A stretch of DNA of 64,000 bases from Saccharopolyspora shandongensis (GTDB taxonomy: Bacteria; Actinomycetota; Actinomycetes; Mycobacteriales; Pseudonocardiaceae), in NCBI RefSeq assembly GCF_900106995.1, contig NZ_FNOK01000011.1:62001-126000 (forward strand), read 5' to 3'. Each line of letters begins with the position of its first letter. The first letter of the stretch is position 1. This document shows positions 25,408 through 34,261 of the stretch, in pieces. The notes beneath the pieces are model-generated. The model did no database searches. It was not told the DNA's origin and saw only the letters and a program-made list of their open reading frames with translations. The translations under genes and the position numbers were made by a program.

Positions 25408-27222
25408 TCAACGCACCTTGAGCGACCCGACGACCTGCTGGCAGGCGCGCAGCACGTCGTCCTTGCCGACCGCGCCGTACTTGCAGCCGACGCTGACCCG
25501 GAATTGCCCTTGGTGCAGCACGTACCACTCGACGGTCGCGGCCTGCATTTGTTGCCGGTAGTAGACCACGTCCCGGCCCGCGAAACTGGTGGATGCGTTG
25601 AACAGGGAGAATTGCGCGCCGTTCGCCACGTTCTGCTGGTAGTCGCTGAGCAGCTGCTGGACCGCCCGGTTCCGGTCGGTGTCGGTGTCGAAGTTGAGCT
25701 TGCCCTCCTCGACCGCGATCAGCGAATCCTGCTCACCGTTCTGCGGGCCGATCATGGTCTGCCACTTCTTCGCGTCGCCGCCGATCTGCTTCCAGTCGCT
25801 GGGGTAGGAGAACCCGTAGTCGTACTGCGCGATCGCCCGGGGTGGCACCTCCGGTTCGGCCTGCGGCTGGCCGCTGTTGGTCAGGACCAGGGTCAGGACC
25901 ACGCCCGCGGCCACCACTGCCGCCGCCCCGGCGCCGATCAGCCAGGGCAGCTTGCCGTTCTTCTTGCGGCGGCTGCGCTGGTGCGCGACCGGCATCGTCT
26001 GATCGCTGCCGCCGATGACGACGGTCCGGGCCCCGCTGAGCGAGTCGCCCGCGGTCACGCCGGGGCCGGTCGGGGGCGGGATCACCGGGAGCGGACGCGA
26101 TCGCACCGTCGAGGTGCCCGCCCAGGCGCCGGCGGGCGCCAGCCCACCGCTGCGATCCGGGTCGAGCCGGACCGCGCGCAACGCGCCGCGCGCCACGACC
26201 GTCTCGGGCTGGTCCAATGTGGTCGGAACGACGCCGGTGCGCTCGTGGATCAGCCGCGCCACCATCGGGATCCGGCTCGACCCGCCCACCAGGAACACCC
26301 CGGCCAGCTGCTGCCGGGCCACCTTGCCCTCGCGCAGCGTGGTCAGCACCAGGTCGGCGGACTTGGCCAGCGGCGCGGCGATCAGCGCCTCCAGGTCGAC
26401 GCGGGTGACGTGCGCGTCGGAGAACGGCGGCGGCATCGGCACGTCGGTGTAGGCGTGCCGGGACAGGGTTTCCTTGGCGCCGCGGACGTCCTGCCGCACC
26501 ACCCGGCGCCGACGGCGGTCGGGCATCTCGCGGCCGTCGACGAGCTTGCCCCAGGCTTCTGGATCGGCGCCGGAGACGAGCCGGCCGATGTGGTCCAGCA
26601 GCGCCTGGTCGATGTCGGCACCGCCGAAGTTCGGTTCGCCGTGGGTGGCGAGCACCTGGAACGACGAGCCCTGCTTGCGCACGACGCTGGCGTCCACGGT
26701 GCCGCCGCCGAGGTCGAGCACAGCCAGCGCGCCGCCGTCCGGGAGCCCGTGCCCGGCGGAGTGGAACACCGCCGCCGCGACCGGTTCCGGCACCATGACG
26801 AGTTCCTTGCCCAGACCGGCGGCGGCCTGGCGCAGCGCCGCGGTGCGCATCGAGCCCCAGTCCGCGGGGTGGGTCAGCACCAGCAGGTCGACGGCCGCGC
26901 CGCCGGCGAAGCGGCGGGCCTCGCCGACCGCGCGCTGCAACACGGCGCGGATCACGTCGGCGACCTTCAGCACGCTGCTGCCGAGCAGCAGCTCGCCCTC
27001 GTCGATGCGGCGCTTCGGGTGCGGTTCGAAGCGGGCCGGATCGACCGCCGCCTGGCGTTCGGCCTCGTGCCCGACGAAAAGCGTGCCGTCGGCCGCGGCG
27101 AACACCGCGGACGGCACCAGCGGCTGCCCGTCGATGACGACCACCTGCGGTTCGGCACCGCCGACTGACACCACCGTGCATGTGCTCGAGGTGCCGAAGT
27201 CGATCGAGACGTGCAGGGACAC
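25408..27222 (-). CDS. Membrane-anchored Hsp70-like type VII secretion-associated protein
   Basis: A 604-residue fusion. Residues about 1-370 form an Hsp70/actin-type ATPase domain (VSIDFGTSSTCTVV phosphate-1 loop, LAVLDLGGGTVDASVV phosphate-2 loop, FLVGGSSRIPMV adenosine motif). There is no Hsp70 substrate-binding domain; instead a Pro/Ser linker, basic RSRRKKNGK, one transmembrane helix (about 430-452) and an outer domain ending CKYGAVGKDDVLRACQQVVGSL. That plan fits the Rv3446c-type ESX-4-associated family. GTG at 27222 follows GGAGTTCTGG. Head of the operon leading to the WXG100 genes. Confidence 0.82.
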   Translation of the reverse strand: MSLHVSIDFGTSSTCTVVSVGGAEPQVVVIDGQPLVPSAVFAAADGTLFVGHEAERQAAVDPARFEPHPKRRIDEGELLLGSSVLKVADVIRAVLQRAVGEARRFAGGAAVDLLVLTHPADWGSMRTAALRQAAAGLGKELVMVPEPVAAAVFHSAGHGLPDGGALAVLDLGGGTVDASVVRKQGSSFQVLATHGEPNFGGADIDQALLDHIGRLVSGADPEAWGKLVDGREMPDRRRRRVVRQDVRGAKETLSRHAYTDVPMPPPFSDAHVTRVDLEALIAAPLAKSADLVLTTLREGKVARQQLAGVFLVGGSSRIPMVARLIHERTGVVPTTLDQPETVVARGALRAVRLDPDRSGGLAPAGAWAGTSTVRSRPLPVIPPPTGPGVTAGDSLSGARTVVIGGSDQTMPVAHQRSRRKKNGKLPWLIGAGAAAVVAAGVVLTLVLTNSGQPQAEPEVPPRAIAQYDYGFSYPSDWKQIGGDAKKWQTMIGPQNGEQDSLIAVEEGKLNFDTDTDRNRAVQQLLSDYQQNVANGAQFSLFNASTSFAGRDVVYYRQQMQAATVEWYVLHQGQFRVSVGCKYGAVGKDDVLRACQQVVGSLKVR

Positions 27223-27428
27223 CCAGAACTCCTTCACCGTCGCCGAAGCGCCTTTTCCGGCGACGTCTGTCGTCCGACCGCCGATCCGGCGCGCCGACTC
27301 CCCCCGAGCACCCTAGAGGTTAAGGGTACGAGCGCACCAACAGTCTGCCCCTGACCGGGCGATCGGCGCGAGTACCCGTCACGGATTGTTTCCATCCGAA
27401 AGCGCCGCAGGGACTCTCGCCCGACCGA

Positions 27429-27614
27429 TCAGCCGCGGCGCAACCCTGCGATGAAGTCCTGCCACTGCCGACGACGGAACACCAAGGTGCCGCCGTCTCG
27501 ATCCTTCGTATCCCGAACCCCGACCAACCCGGCGGCCAGCGCGATCTCGACGCAGTTCTGAGCCCCGTTGCTGCGGCTGGACTTCCGCCAGATCATCCCG
27601 TCCGAGCCACGCAA
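27429..27614 (-). CDS. DUF397 protein
   Basis: A 61-residue protein with the family signature WRKSSRSNGAQNCVEIA, VGVRDTKDRDGGTLVF and a final WQDFIAGLRRG. DUF397 proteins pair with XRE/DUF5753 regulators in Streptomyces and relatives, and affect development and antibiotic production. TTG at 27614 is favoured because AGGAG lies 9 bases before it; an ATG at 27596 would start right at MIWRKSS. It begins 12 bases after the stop of the regulator gene. Confidence 0.88.
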   Translation of the reverse strand: MRGSDGMIWRKSSRSNGAQNCVEIALAAGLVGVRDTKDRDGGTLVFRRRQWQDFIAGLRRG

Positions 27615-27626
27615 CAGAATCAACTC

Positions 27627-28469
27627 CTAGCCAAGCGCTGCAATCTCTCGGTTGATCAAGGACAAGGTGTCCCGGTCGCTCAGAGCTGCGACCCGCAACC
27701 GGTCGAAGACCAGGCTATATGCGCGGGTGTGCTGGGGTCGAGACAAGTAGTCGGAGCTCGTCAGGCTCTCGATGTAGGCGATGCTGGAGTTGGCGTGCTC
27801 CAGGTGGAGCAGCGTGAACGCGATGCCCAAACCCGCATGCGCGCCGCTTTCCAGTGGGATGACCTGGACGGTGACGTGATCGAGTTCGGCCAACGAGCGG
27901 AGTTGTTCCAGCTGGGCACGATGAACGTCACGGCCACCCACGCGCCGACGAATGGCTTCCTCGCCCAGCACCACCCAGAGCATCGGGGAACTGTCGCTGA
28001 AGAACCTCGCGGAACGACGTTCACGCGACTCGGCCATCTCGTCCACGTCCATGGACGGCACGACGACTGACGCCGAAAGCAGTTCGCGGGCGTACTCGCG
28101 CGTCTGCAGCATCCCCGGGATCGAGTCTCCGAAGAAGAGCTTGATCTCCGAAGCGTTCGCCTCCAGGTTGACGTACTTCTTTGCCCAGTCAGGAACACGA
28201 GCAGGTGGAATCTTGCGCCGAGCTTCCTTCGCCAGGGCCAGAACTTTGTCGGTCGACTTCGCGGCGGCACCGTAGAGCTCGACGAGCGCATGAGCGTCCT
28301 TATCGGACAGCTTGCTCTCACCGGTCTCGATCTTGCTGATCTTGTTCCGATACCAACCAAGAGCTGCCGCAGCTTCATCGGCAGACAACCCGTGACTCTC
28401 GCGGAGCTCCCGCAACTCGGCTCCGAGCACGAGCCGCTGCACGAGCGGACCGGGGTCGTTGCTGGTCAT
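27627..28469 (-). CDS. XRE-family helix-turn-helix regulator with DUF5753 domain
   Basis: A 280-residue protein: N-terminal helix-turn-helix (about residues 14-70: ELRELRESHGLSADEAAAAL, YRNKISKIETGESKL) and a C-terminal DUF5753 domain with GMLQTREYARELL, RFFSDSSPMLWVVLGEEAIRR, VTVQVIPLESGAHAGLGIAF and IAYIESLTSSDYLS. This Scr1-like architecture, followed by DUF397, works as an antitoxin/toxin-like or developmental pair. Divergent from the small gene at 28583; ATG at 28469. Confidence 0.92.
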   Translation of the reverse strand: MTSNDPGPLVQRLVLGAELRELRESHGLSADEAAAALGWYRNKISKIETGESKLSDKDAHALVELYGAAAKSTDKVLALAKEARRKIPPARVPDWAKKYVNLEANASEIKLFFGDSIPGMLQTREYARELLSASVVVPSMDVDEMAESRERRSARFFSDSSPMLWVVLGEEAIRRRVGGRDVHRAQLEQLRSLAELDHVTVQVIPLESGAHAGLGIAFTLLHLEHANSSIAYIESLTSSDYLSRPQHTRAYSLVFDRLRVAALSDRDTLSLINREIAALG

Positions 28470-28582
28470 GCGCACCAGTGTGCCTTCCCTCCATTCGGCG
28501 AACATCAAGACATTCACTAGGAACTCAACTAGGAATCCCAGTACGGTTCCCAGTATGGCGATCAAAGTTGATCGGAGGCCTG

Positions 28583-28795
28583 ATGGCTGACTACTTGACC
28601 TACGTCTGGCGCCCGGTCACGGGAGGCCGCCACGCTTTCCCAGTCTCAGCGACGAAAACCCCTGCGGGTGTGCCGGTAGTGGCGTTCTGCGGGGCAGAAG
28701 CCGACGCAGCAGAGCTGCACGATCGCTCCGAAGTGGACTGGATCCGCGAGGACACCTGCATGCGCTGCTGGCACGTCCTCACCGCCCACCCTTGA
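28583..28795 (+). CDS. Small Cys-containing protein divergent from the XRE regulator
   Basis: A 70-residue protein with FCGAEADAAELHD and DTCMRCWHVL: one Cys, a CxxC pair and several His, so metal binding is possible. ATG at 28583 has GGAGG four bases upstream. Genes of this type often sit beside XRE/DUF397 pairs in actinomycetes; function unknown. It is followed within 20 bases by the palindromic repeats at 28816. Confidence 0.7.
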   Translation: MADYLTYVWRPVTGGRHAFPVSATKTPAGVPVVAFCGAEADAAELHDRSEVDWIREDTCMRCWHVLTAHP

Positions 28796-28815
28796 CACGT
28801 CCGGGTGGAGGTGGC

Positions 28816-28873
28816 GTTTTCGCGCGAAAACGGCGCCCGCCACGCGTGCGAAACGCCGGTTTCGCGCGAAAAC
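28816..28873. repeat. Twin TTTTCGCGCGAAAA palindromes
   Basis: GTTTTCGCGCGAAAAC at 28816-28831 and GTTTCGCGCGAAAAC at 28859-28873. Both are followed by GGCGC, giving a direct repeat of TTCGCGCGAAAACGGCGC with a 42-base period. It starts 20 bases past the stop at 28795. Confidence 0.8.
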
Positions 28874-28906
28874 GGCGCACCCCAACCCACGAAAGGAACC
28901 GATCTC

Positions 28907-29182
28907 ATGTTCTGGATCCAGCTCAGCACGTTCATTCTGTTCAACCTGCTGATCCTCGCGATGCTCACCACCCAGATCCCCGCTCGGATGATCGCGTTCT
29001 CTACAGGGCAGCACGCCGGAGGCGGCGAAGGCGCCTACACGGTCTGGCATCTCATCGCCGACATCGAAGCCGAAACCCGACAAGACGAGGGCGGGTCGGA
29101 GCACGAACATCCACGCATACCACCGGAATTCCCCACCACCGACCCCGACGAACCCACCGGGAGCCACCACCTGCGCACTTAG
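28907..29182 (+). CDS. Small single-pass membrane protein
   Basis: A 91-residue protein: one transmembrane helix at the N-terminus (FWIQLSTFILFNLLILAML), then a polar region ending in a His/Pro/Glu-rich tail. ATG at 28907 follows AAAGGA; the open frame reaches back through the palindromic repeat, which I take as non-coding. No family recognised. Confidence 0.55.
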   Translation: MFWIQLSTFILFNLLILAMLTTQIPARMIAFSTGQHAGGGEGAYTVWHLIADIEAETRQDEGGSEHEHPRIPPEFPTTDPDEPTGSHHLRT

Positions 29183-29186
29183 CCGC

Positions 29187-29230
29187 TCGTGAGCGCTCAC
29201 TCCGGTTCTTACCGGAACGAACACTCACGA
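29187..29230. repeat. Imperfect inverted repeat CGTGAG...CCGG / CCGG...CTCACG
   Basis: Starts 5 bases after the stop at 29182. Outer arms CGTGAG and CTCACG and inner CTCCGG/CCGGAA flank a short loop with TTCTTA. Similar gene-end sequences (GTGAGTGTTCG type) are common in Pseudonocardiaceae, from memory. Confidence 0.6.
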
Positions 29231-29240
29231 ACCCCGAGCA

Positions 29241-29332
29241 GGGCCGGTGCGGCGACCTCCCCCAACCCCCACCGCACCGGCCCACACCGGTGACCGGGCG
29301 CGATGCCCCCGACCCACGCGCCCGGTCACCGG
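29241..29332. terminator. Two tandem strong hairpins between convergent genes
   Basis: Hairpin 1 (29241-29283) has arms GGGCCGGTGCGG and CCGCACCGGCCC. Hairpin 2 (29287-29332) has perfect 16-nt arms starting CCGGTGACCGGGCGCG. They separate the plus-strand gene ending at 29182 from the minus-strand gene ending at 29353 and probably act in both directions. Confidence 0.75.
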
Positions 29333-29352
29333 CTAGAACCCACCGCGCGAGG

Positions 29353-29760
29353 TCACCAGGACTGCGCTTCGGTCGGCAGGCTTCGGGCGCGCGCGGCCGT
29401 GGCCTGGCGCGGTCCGGAGCGCGTCGGCGTCTCGGAGCGCGACGGCATGTCGGGGACGTCGACGCTCGTCACCACGGGGACGTTCGGCAGCCGCGGTTCG
29501 GGCTCGGGCGCCGGCTGTTCCTCCGGTTCCGGTTCCACGTAGAACCACGCCACCGTTTCGCCGTCCGGCTTCAGCTCCACCTTGGTGATGACGCCGTTCG
29601 CGCCGATGTCCTGGCGCACGTGGTGCACCCAGTCGCGCAGCGGCCGCAGGTTCCGGCCGGCCCCTTCACCCCGGGCGTACTCCTGGAGCAACCGCTCGTC
29701 GTCGGCCTTGCGGCGCGCGAGGCGCTCGCTCCAGCCGGCCGGCTTGATGAATCCGCTCAT
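29353..29760 (-). CDS. Hypothetical protein downstream of eccC
   Basis: A 135-residue protein: N-terminal charged helices (ERLARRKADDERLLQEYARG), a middle strand region (VITKVELKPDGETVAWFYVE), then a Pro/Glu-rich disordered tail. It directly follows eccC on the same strand after about 100 bases. No named family is recognised, but this position suggests a role with the ESX machine. Confidence 0.6.
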   Translation of the reverse strand: MSGFIKPAGWSERLARRKADDERLLQEYARGEGAGRNLRPLRDWVHHVRQDIGANGVITKVELKPDGETVAWFYVEPEPEEQPAPEPEPRLPNVPVVTSVDVPDMPSRSETPTRSGPRQATAARARSLPTEAQSW

Positions 29761-29862
29761 ACCGTCACCTCACACGTGATCGGGGTCCGCGCCGTCCGGC
29801 GCTTCCCGACGAAAAACCTCCCCCGCCCGGAGGCGGAGGAGGTTCGTCGCGCTAGCCCATCG

Positions 29863-32800
29863 TCACTCCGGCTGGAGGAACGCGGTCTGGATCATCTGCG
29901 GCCCACCACGCAGGCTGCGGCTGACCAGGGTGCCCCGGCCGGGCGGCAGCTGCCGCGACTTGATGTTGGCCACCAGCTGACCGTCGTCCTTGTTCGCACT
30001 CATCGCCAGACCCGGCGACGACGTCTCCCGCATCTTGCCGATGATCGGCTCGTACAGAGCACGGCTGGCACCACCGGAGTTGCGCGCCACCACGATGTGC
30101 AAGCCCACATCGTTGGCCTGCGGCACGAACTCCGCCAACGGCGCGAGCGGGTTGCCACCCTGCGGCGCGACCAGCTCGTAGTCATCGACGATCACGAACA
30201 GCTCCGGACCCTTCCACCAGGAACGGTTCCGCAACTGCTCCTGCGTGACATCCGGACCCGGCAGCCGCTTCTTCAACGACCCGCAGATGTCCTTGACATC
30301 GCCCTTGAGCTGATCCGCGTTGACCACGTAGTCCAGCTTGTGCGACTCCGGCAGGACGCCGAGCAGGCTGCGCCGGTAGTCGACCAGCATGATCAGCGCT
30401 TCCTTCGGGCCGTACCGCTCGGTGATGCCGCGGACGATGGTCCGCAGCAGCGCCGTCTTGCCCGACTCCCGCTCGCCGAACGCGTAGAAGTTCGGCTCGG
30501 CGTTGAAGTCCAGGTACACCGGGTGCAGGCCGTCCTCGTTGATGCCGATCGGCACCAGCTTCGGGTTCGGCTGCTGCTCCGGACGCGGCAACTGCTGGAA
30601 CGGCAGGAGATCGGGCAGCAGCCGGACCTGCGGCGCCGGCCGCCCCTTCCACGAACTCTTGACCCGGTTCACCAGGTCGGCGACACCGTCGGGGAGGTCG
30701 TCGTTGTACAGCTCCCAGCCCATCCGGGGGGCGCGGACCTCCTTGCCGTCCTCGATGTCCCGCTTGACCTGCTCGATCTCCGCCTCGACGCGGTCACCGA
30801 TCTTCTCGCTGTCCACGCGGGGCATGGCGGTCAGGAAGTGCAGCTTGGTGCCGTGCATGCCGCGGCCGGGGCGGCCCGGCGGCACCTTCACCGCGAACTT
30901 GCGGTCGATCTCCGACTCGCTCGGGTCACCGAGGCGCAACTCGATGCGGGTCTGCATCAGGTCCTTCATCGCCGGGCGGATCTCCGCCCACCGCGCGGCG
31001 GTGACGATCACGTGCACGCCGTAGGCCAGGCCGTTGGCCGCCAGACCCAGCACGTCCTGTTCGAGCGCCTCGAACTCCTCGCGGAACGTCCGCCACCCGT
31101 CGATGATCAGGAACGCGTCGCCGAACGGGTCGTCCTCGAACTCACCGCGCCGCTTCCGGTTGCGGTAGTCGTTCATGTTCTCGACGCCGTGCTGCTGGAA
31201 CCGGCCTTCGCGGTCGGCCAGCATCGTCTTCAGCTCCGCGAGCGTCCGCCGGACGGTGTCCTGGTCGCGCCGCGTGCCGTAGCCGCCCATGTGCGGCAGG
31301 CCGCGCAGCGCGCCGATCGAACCACCACCGAGGTCGACGCAGTAGAACTGCACTTCCTGCGGCGTGTGGGTCAGCGCCATCGAGGCGATCAGCGCACGCA
31401 CCGTGTTCGACTTGCCGGCACCGACACCGCCGACGATCGCGCCGTGGCCGCCCTGACCGCCGAGGTCCACCACCATCGGGTCCTGCCGCTGGTGGTACGG
31501 GACGTCGATCAGGCCGACCGGCACCTGGAGCCGACCGCTGCCCGAGTAGCCCGCGGCCGTGTAGCCGCGGTCGTCGGTCTGCTGCAACGGCGGCAGCATG
31601 GCGTCCAAAGTGGGCGGTGTGTCCAGCGGCGGCAGCCACACCGCGTGCGCCGGCGGACCCTGCCCGCGAATCTTGTCGATGATGATCTGGAAGTCCGTCG
31701 GGTCGAGGTCGCTCTTCTGCTCCTTGACCTCTTCGACGACCGGCTTCTCCGGTTCCGGCGGCTTCTCGATGTAGTCCGGGATGAACTCCCGGGGCATCTT
31801 GTCGCCGGTGACCGGCGCCGCGCCGCCCTTCAGCGTCGGGCGGCGGCCACTGGTCTGGTGCAGGTGGCCGGACACGAACGCGGCGCGGAACCGCTCCATG
31901 CCGTTGGGGTGCTTCAGATAACCGTGACCACCGGTGGCGGGCAGGTCGGCGGCGTCCGGAACACCGATCGCCGCACGGGAGTCCGCCGCGTTGAAGGTCT
32001 TCAGACCGATCCGGTACGAGAGGTGCGTGTCCAGACCGCGCAGCTTGCCCTCTTCCAGCCGCTGGGAGGCCAGCAGCAGGTGGACCTGCAGCGATCGACC
32101 CAGTCGACCGATCATCACGAACAGCTCGGCGAAGTCCGGCTGCTGCGACAGGAGCTCGGAGAACTCGTCGATGACCACGAACAGCGCGGGCAGCGGCTCG
32201 GCGCAGCGCTCGTCGCCCGCCTCGCCCATCTTCCGGTAGTCCCAGACGTTCTTCGCGCCCGCCTTGTTCAGGATCTCCTGGCGGCGGTTCATCTCACCGG
32301 CCAGCGCATCCTGCATGCGGTCGATCAGCGAGCCGTCGCCCTCCAGGTTCGAGATCGACGCCGACACGTGCGGCGCGGGCTCGAAACCGTTGAACGTCGC
32401 ACCACCCTTGAAGTCGACGACCACGAAGTTGAGCATCGACGACGAGTGGGTGGCCATCAGGCCCAGCACGATGGTGCGCAGGAACTCGGACTTACCGGAA
32501 CCGGTCGAACCGATGCACAGCCCGTGCGGGCCCATGCCGCCGGAGGCGGTCTCCTTGATGTCCAGGTGCACGATCTCGCCCTGCTCGCCAGGACCGATCG
32601 CGACGCGGTACAGGTCGTCGCGCGACCGGGGCCGCCACGCCTCGTTGAGGTCGAAGGTGACGACGTCACCGGCCAGCCCCAACTGCTCGATGTAGTTCAG
32701 CGGCGTGGTCAGCGGCTCGTAGCCACCGCTGTCGGCGTCGGAGGCGCCGGAGAAGCCGCCGGCGACCCGGTACGGGGCCAGCTGGCGGGCCAGCGAGGTG

Positions 32801-33969
32801 GCCTCCTCCATGGTCAGCGAGTCCGGCTTGCCGAACCACTCCACACCGGACCCACCGCGGGCACCGATGCGGTCCTCCTCCACGACCATCCGCATGCCGC
32901 GGCGCGCGGTGAGCTGCCCGAGCAGATCGGACAGGTCGATCATGGTGACGCCGGCCAGGCCGCCCTCGACGTAGAGCGCCTCTTCGCGGCTGATCTCGGC
33001 GTCGTCGATGATGATCACGATGTGCGGCTGGCCGTCCGGCGGCGCCGCGTTGCGCTGGAAGCGCGCCCGGTCGGCCAGCTGCTCGGCGAGCATCTGCTCG
33101 ATGACGCCGAGAGAACCGGCCATCAACCGCATTTGGCCGATGCCGTCGGTCTCGGTCGGGTGCTGCGCGTGCGGCAGCCACTTCACCCAGTCCCACTCCG
33201 TGCGCGCGCGGCCGCTGCTGGCGACCGCGATCATCACGTCGTCGGGGGTGTGGAAGGTGGCCAGCTGGCACACGATCGCGCGGGCCAGGCCGCGCACCAG
33301 TTCCCGGTCGCCCTGCAGGCCGACGGCGGCGAAGCCGCGCAGCGAGGTCGCGATCGGCAGCTCCGGCACCAGCGAGTGGGCGCGCACGAAGCGGCGCAGC
33401 GCCAGCGTGGTGATCGGCTCCAGCTCGTCGACGGGGCCGGTCTGCGGCGGCACCAGGCGGGTTTCCAGCCGCTGCGAACCGCGGCCGACCCGGACCTGGC
33501 AGAAGTCGTTGTCGTTGGGACGGCGCTCCCACATCCGCCGACTCCCGGCGGCCAGCGACCACAGGGTCTGCGGGTCGGGGTGCACCCACTCGCGCGCCAG
33601 GCGCTGCTCGTCGGCCGCCTCCCGCGCGCGGTCTCGCATCTGACCGAGGTACCGCAGGTAGTCCTTGCGGTCCTCGTTCATCTCGGCCTTCTTCTGGCTG
33701 CCATCCTTGCCGCCGCCGGCCATCATCCCGAACGTTGAGATGAGCATCATCATCGGCATCATCATCATCATCGGGTTGTCCTTGGCCCGCTGGAGCATGA
33801 AGACCATCATTCCCAGCGAGGCCACGATCATGACGCCCGGCAAGACCTTCTGGACGATGTTGCCCGGAATCGTCCGCGGAATCTCCGGCGGTGGTTCGAG
33901 GTGCACCTCCCCGCCCGGTGGCCTGGGAGCGGCCAGGCGTGGCGTTCGCTTGAACTGCAGCGTGCTCAC
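29863..33969 (-). CDS. eccC: Type VII secretion ATPase EccC
   Basis: The motor of the system: 1368 residues with two N-terminal membrane segments (about 45-90, unusually Met-rich), then three FtsK/SpoIIIE domains. Walker A motifs: GSTGSGKS (about 485), GGVGAGKS (about 845), GERESGKT (about 1163). Walker B strands: FVVIDEF (domain 1), FLIIDGW (domain 2), FVIVDDY (domain 3); only domain 1 has the catalytic Glu, as described for other EccC proteins, where domains 2 and 3 bind and gate substrates. GTG at 33969 starts VSTLQFKRTPR, the usual EccC beginning. A single polypeptide, not split into Ca and Cb. Divergent from eccD. Confidence 0.95.
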   Translation of the reverse strand: MSTLQFKRTPRLAAPRPPGGEVHLEPPPEIPRTIPGNIVQKVLPGVMIVASLGMMVFMLQRAKDNPMMMMMPMMMLISTFGMMAGGGKDGSQKKAEMNEDRKDYLRYLGQMRDRAREAADEQRLAREWVHPDPQTLWSLAAGSRRMWERRPNDNDFCQVRVGRGSQRLETRLVPPQTGPVDELEPITTLALRRFVRAHSLVPELPIATSLRGFAAVGLQGDRELVRGLARAIVCQLATFHTPDDVMIAVASSGRARTEWDWVKWLPHAQHPTETDGIGQMRLMAGSLGVIEQMLAEQLADRARFQRNAAPPDGQPHIVIIIDDAEISREEALYVEGGLAGVTMIDLSDLLGQLTARRGMRMVVEEDRIGARGGSGVEWFGKPDSLTMEEATSLARQLAPYRVAGGFSGASDADSGGYEPLTTPLNYIEQLGLAGDVVTFDLNEAWRPRSRDDLYRVAIGPGEQGEIVHLDIKETASGGMGPHGLCIGSTGSGKSEFLRTIVLGLMATHSSSMLNFVVVDFKGGATFNGFEPAPHVSASISNLEGDGSLIDRMQDALAGEMNRRQEILNKAGAKNVWDYRKMGEAGDERCAEPLPALFVVIDEFSELLSQQPDFAELFVMIGRLGRSLQVHLLLASQRLEEGKLRGLDTHLSYRIGLKTFNAADSRAAIGVPDAADLPATGGHGYLKHPNGMERFRAAFVSGHLHQTSGRRPTLKGGAAPVTGDKMPREFIPDYIEKPPEPEKPVVEEVKEQKSDLDPTDFQIIIDKIRGQGPPAHAVWLPPLDTPPTLDAMLPPLQQTDDRGYTAAGYSGSGRLQVPVGLIDVPYHQRQDPMVVDLGGQGGHGAIVGGVGAGKSNTVRALIASMALTHTPQEVQFYCVDLGGGSIGALRGLPHMGGYGTRRDQDTVRRTLAELKTMLADREGRFQQHGVENMNDYRNRKRRGEFEDDPFGDAFLIIDGWRTFREEFEALEQDVLGLAANGLAYGVHVIVTAARWAEIRPAMKDLMQTRIELRLGDPSESEIDRKFAVKVPPGRPGRGMHGTKLHFLTAMPRVDSEKIGDRVEAEIEQVKRDIEDGKEVRAPRMGWELYNDDLPDGVADLVNRVKSSWKGRPAPQVRLLPDLLPFQQLPRPEQQPNPKLVPIGINEDGLHPVYLDFNAEPNFYAFGERESGKTALLRTIVRGITERYGPKEALIMLVDYRRSLLGVLPESHKLDYVVNADQLKGDVKDICGSLKKRLPGPDVTQEQLRNRSWWKGPELFVIVDDYELVAPQGGNPLAPLAEFVPQANDVGLHIVVARNSGGASRALYEPIIGKMRETSSPGLAMSANKDDGQLVANIKSRQLPPGRGTLVSRSLRGGPQMIQTAFLQPE

Positions 33970-34261
33970 CGGACGCAACAACCTTTCCGTGTCAAACGTG
34001 CTCTCGAATGTGTCGCAGCCAGCATTCTGCATCGCCGCAACACCGCCGGCGCCGGGGAGCGAGTCGGGCGTGACCAACCAGATATGAAGTAGTTGGCACG
34101 AGTTCGACCAAACCTGTCACCCGTCGACGGTCGGTGTGGCCATACTAGGGGCGCTCTTCGACCGGGCGGGTGGCTTTCGGAAGAAAAACCGGCCTTGGTT
34201 GGATCGAGCCCAGCGACACAAATGAAGCAAGGCAATCAACCTCAGGGAGTAGGGGGCCCAA

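Noticed and set aside
28792..33738. A 1648-codon open frame antisense to eccC, and similar long frames opposite glmS/nnr/alr and opposite the 926-residue gene
   Set aside because: They are Arg/Ala/Val/His-rich mirror frames produced by high GC at third codon positions; they have no domains, while the opposite strand encodes clear family proteins.
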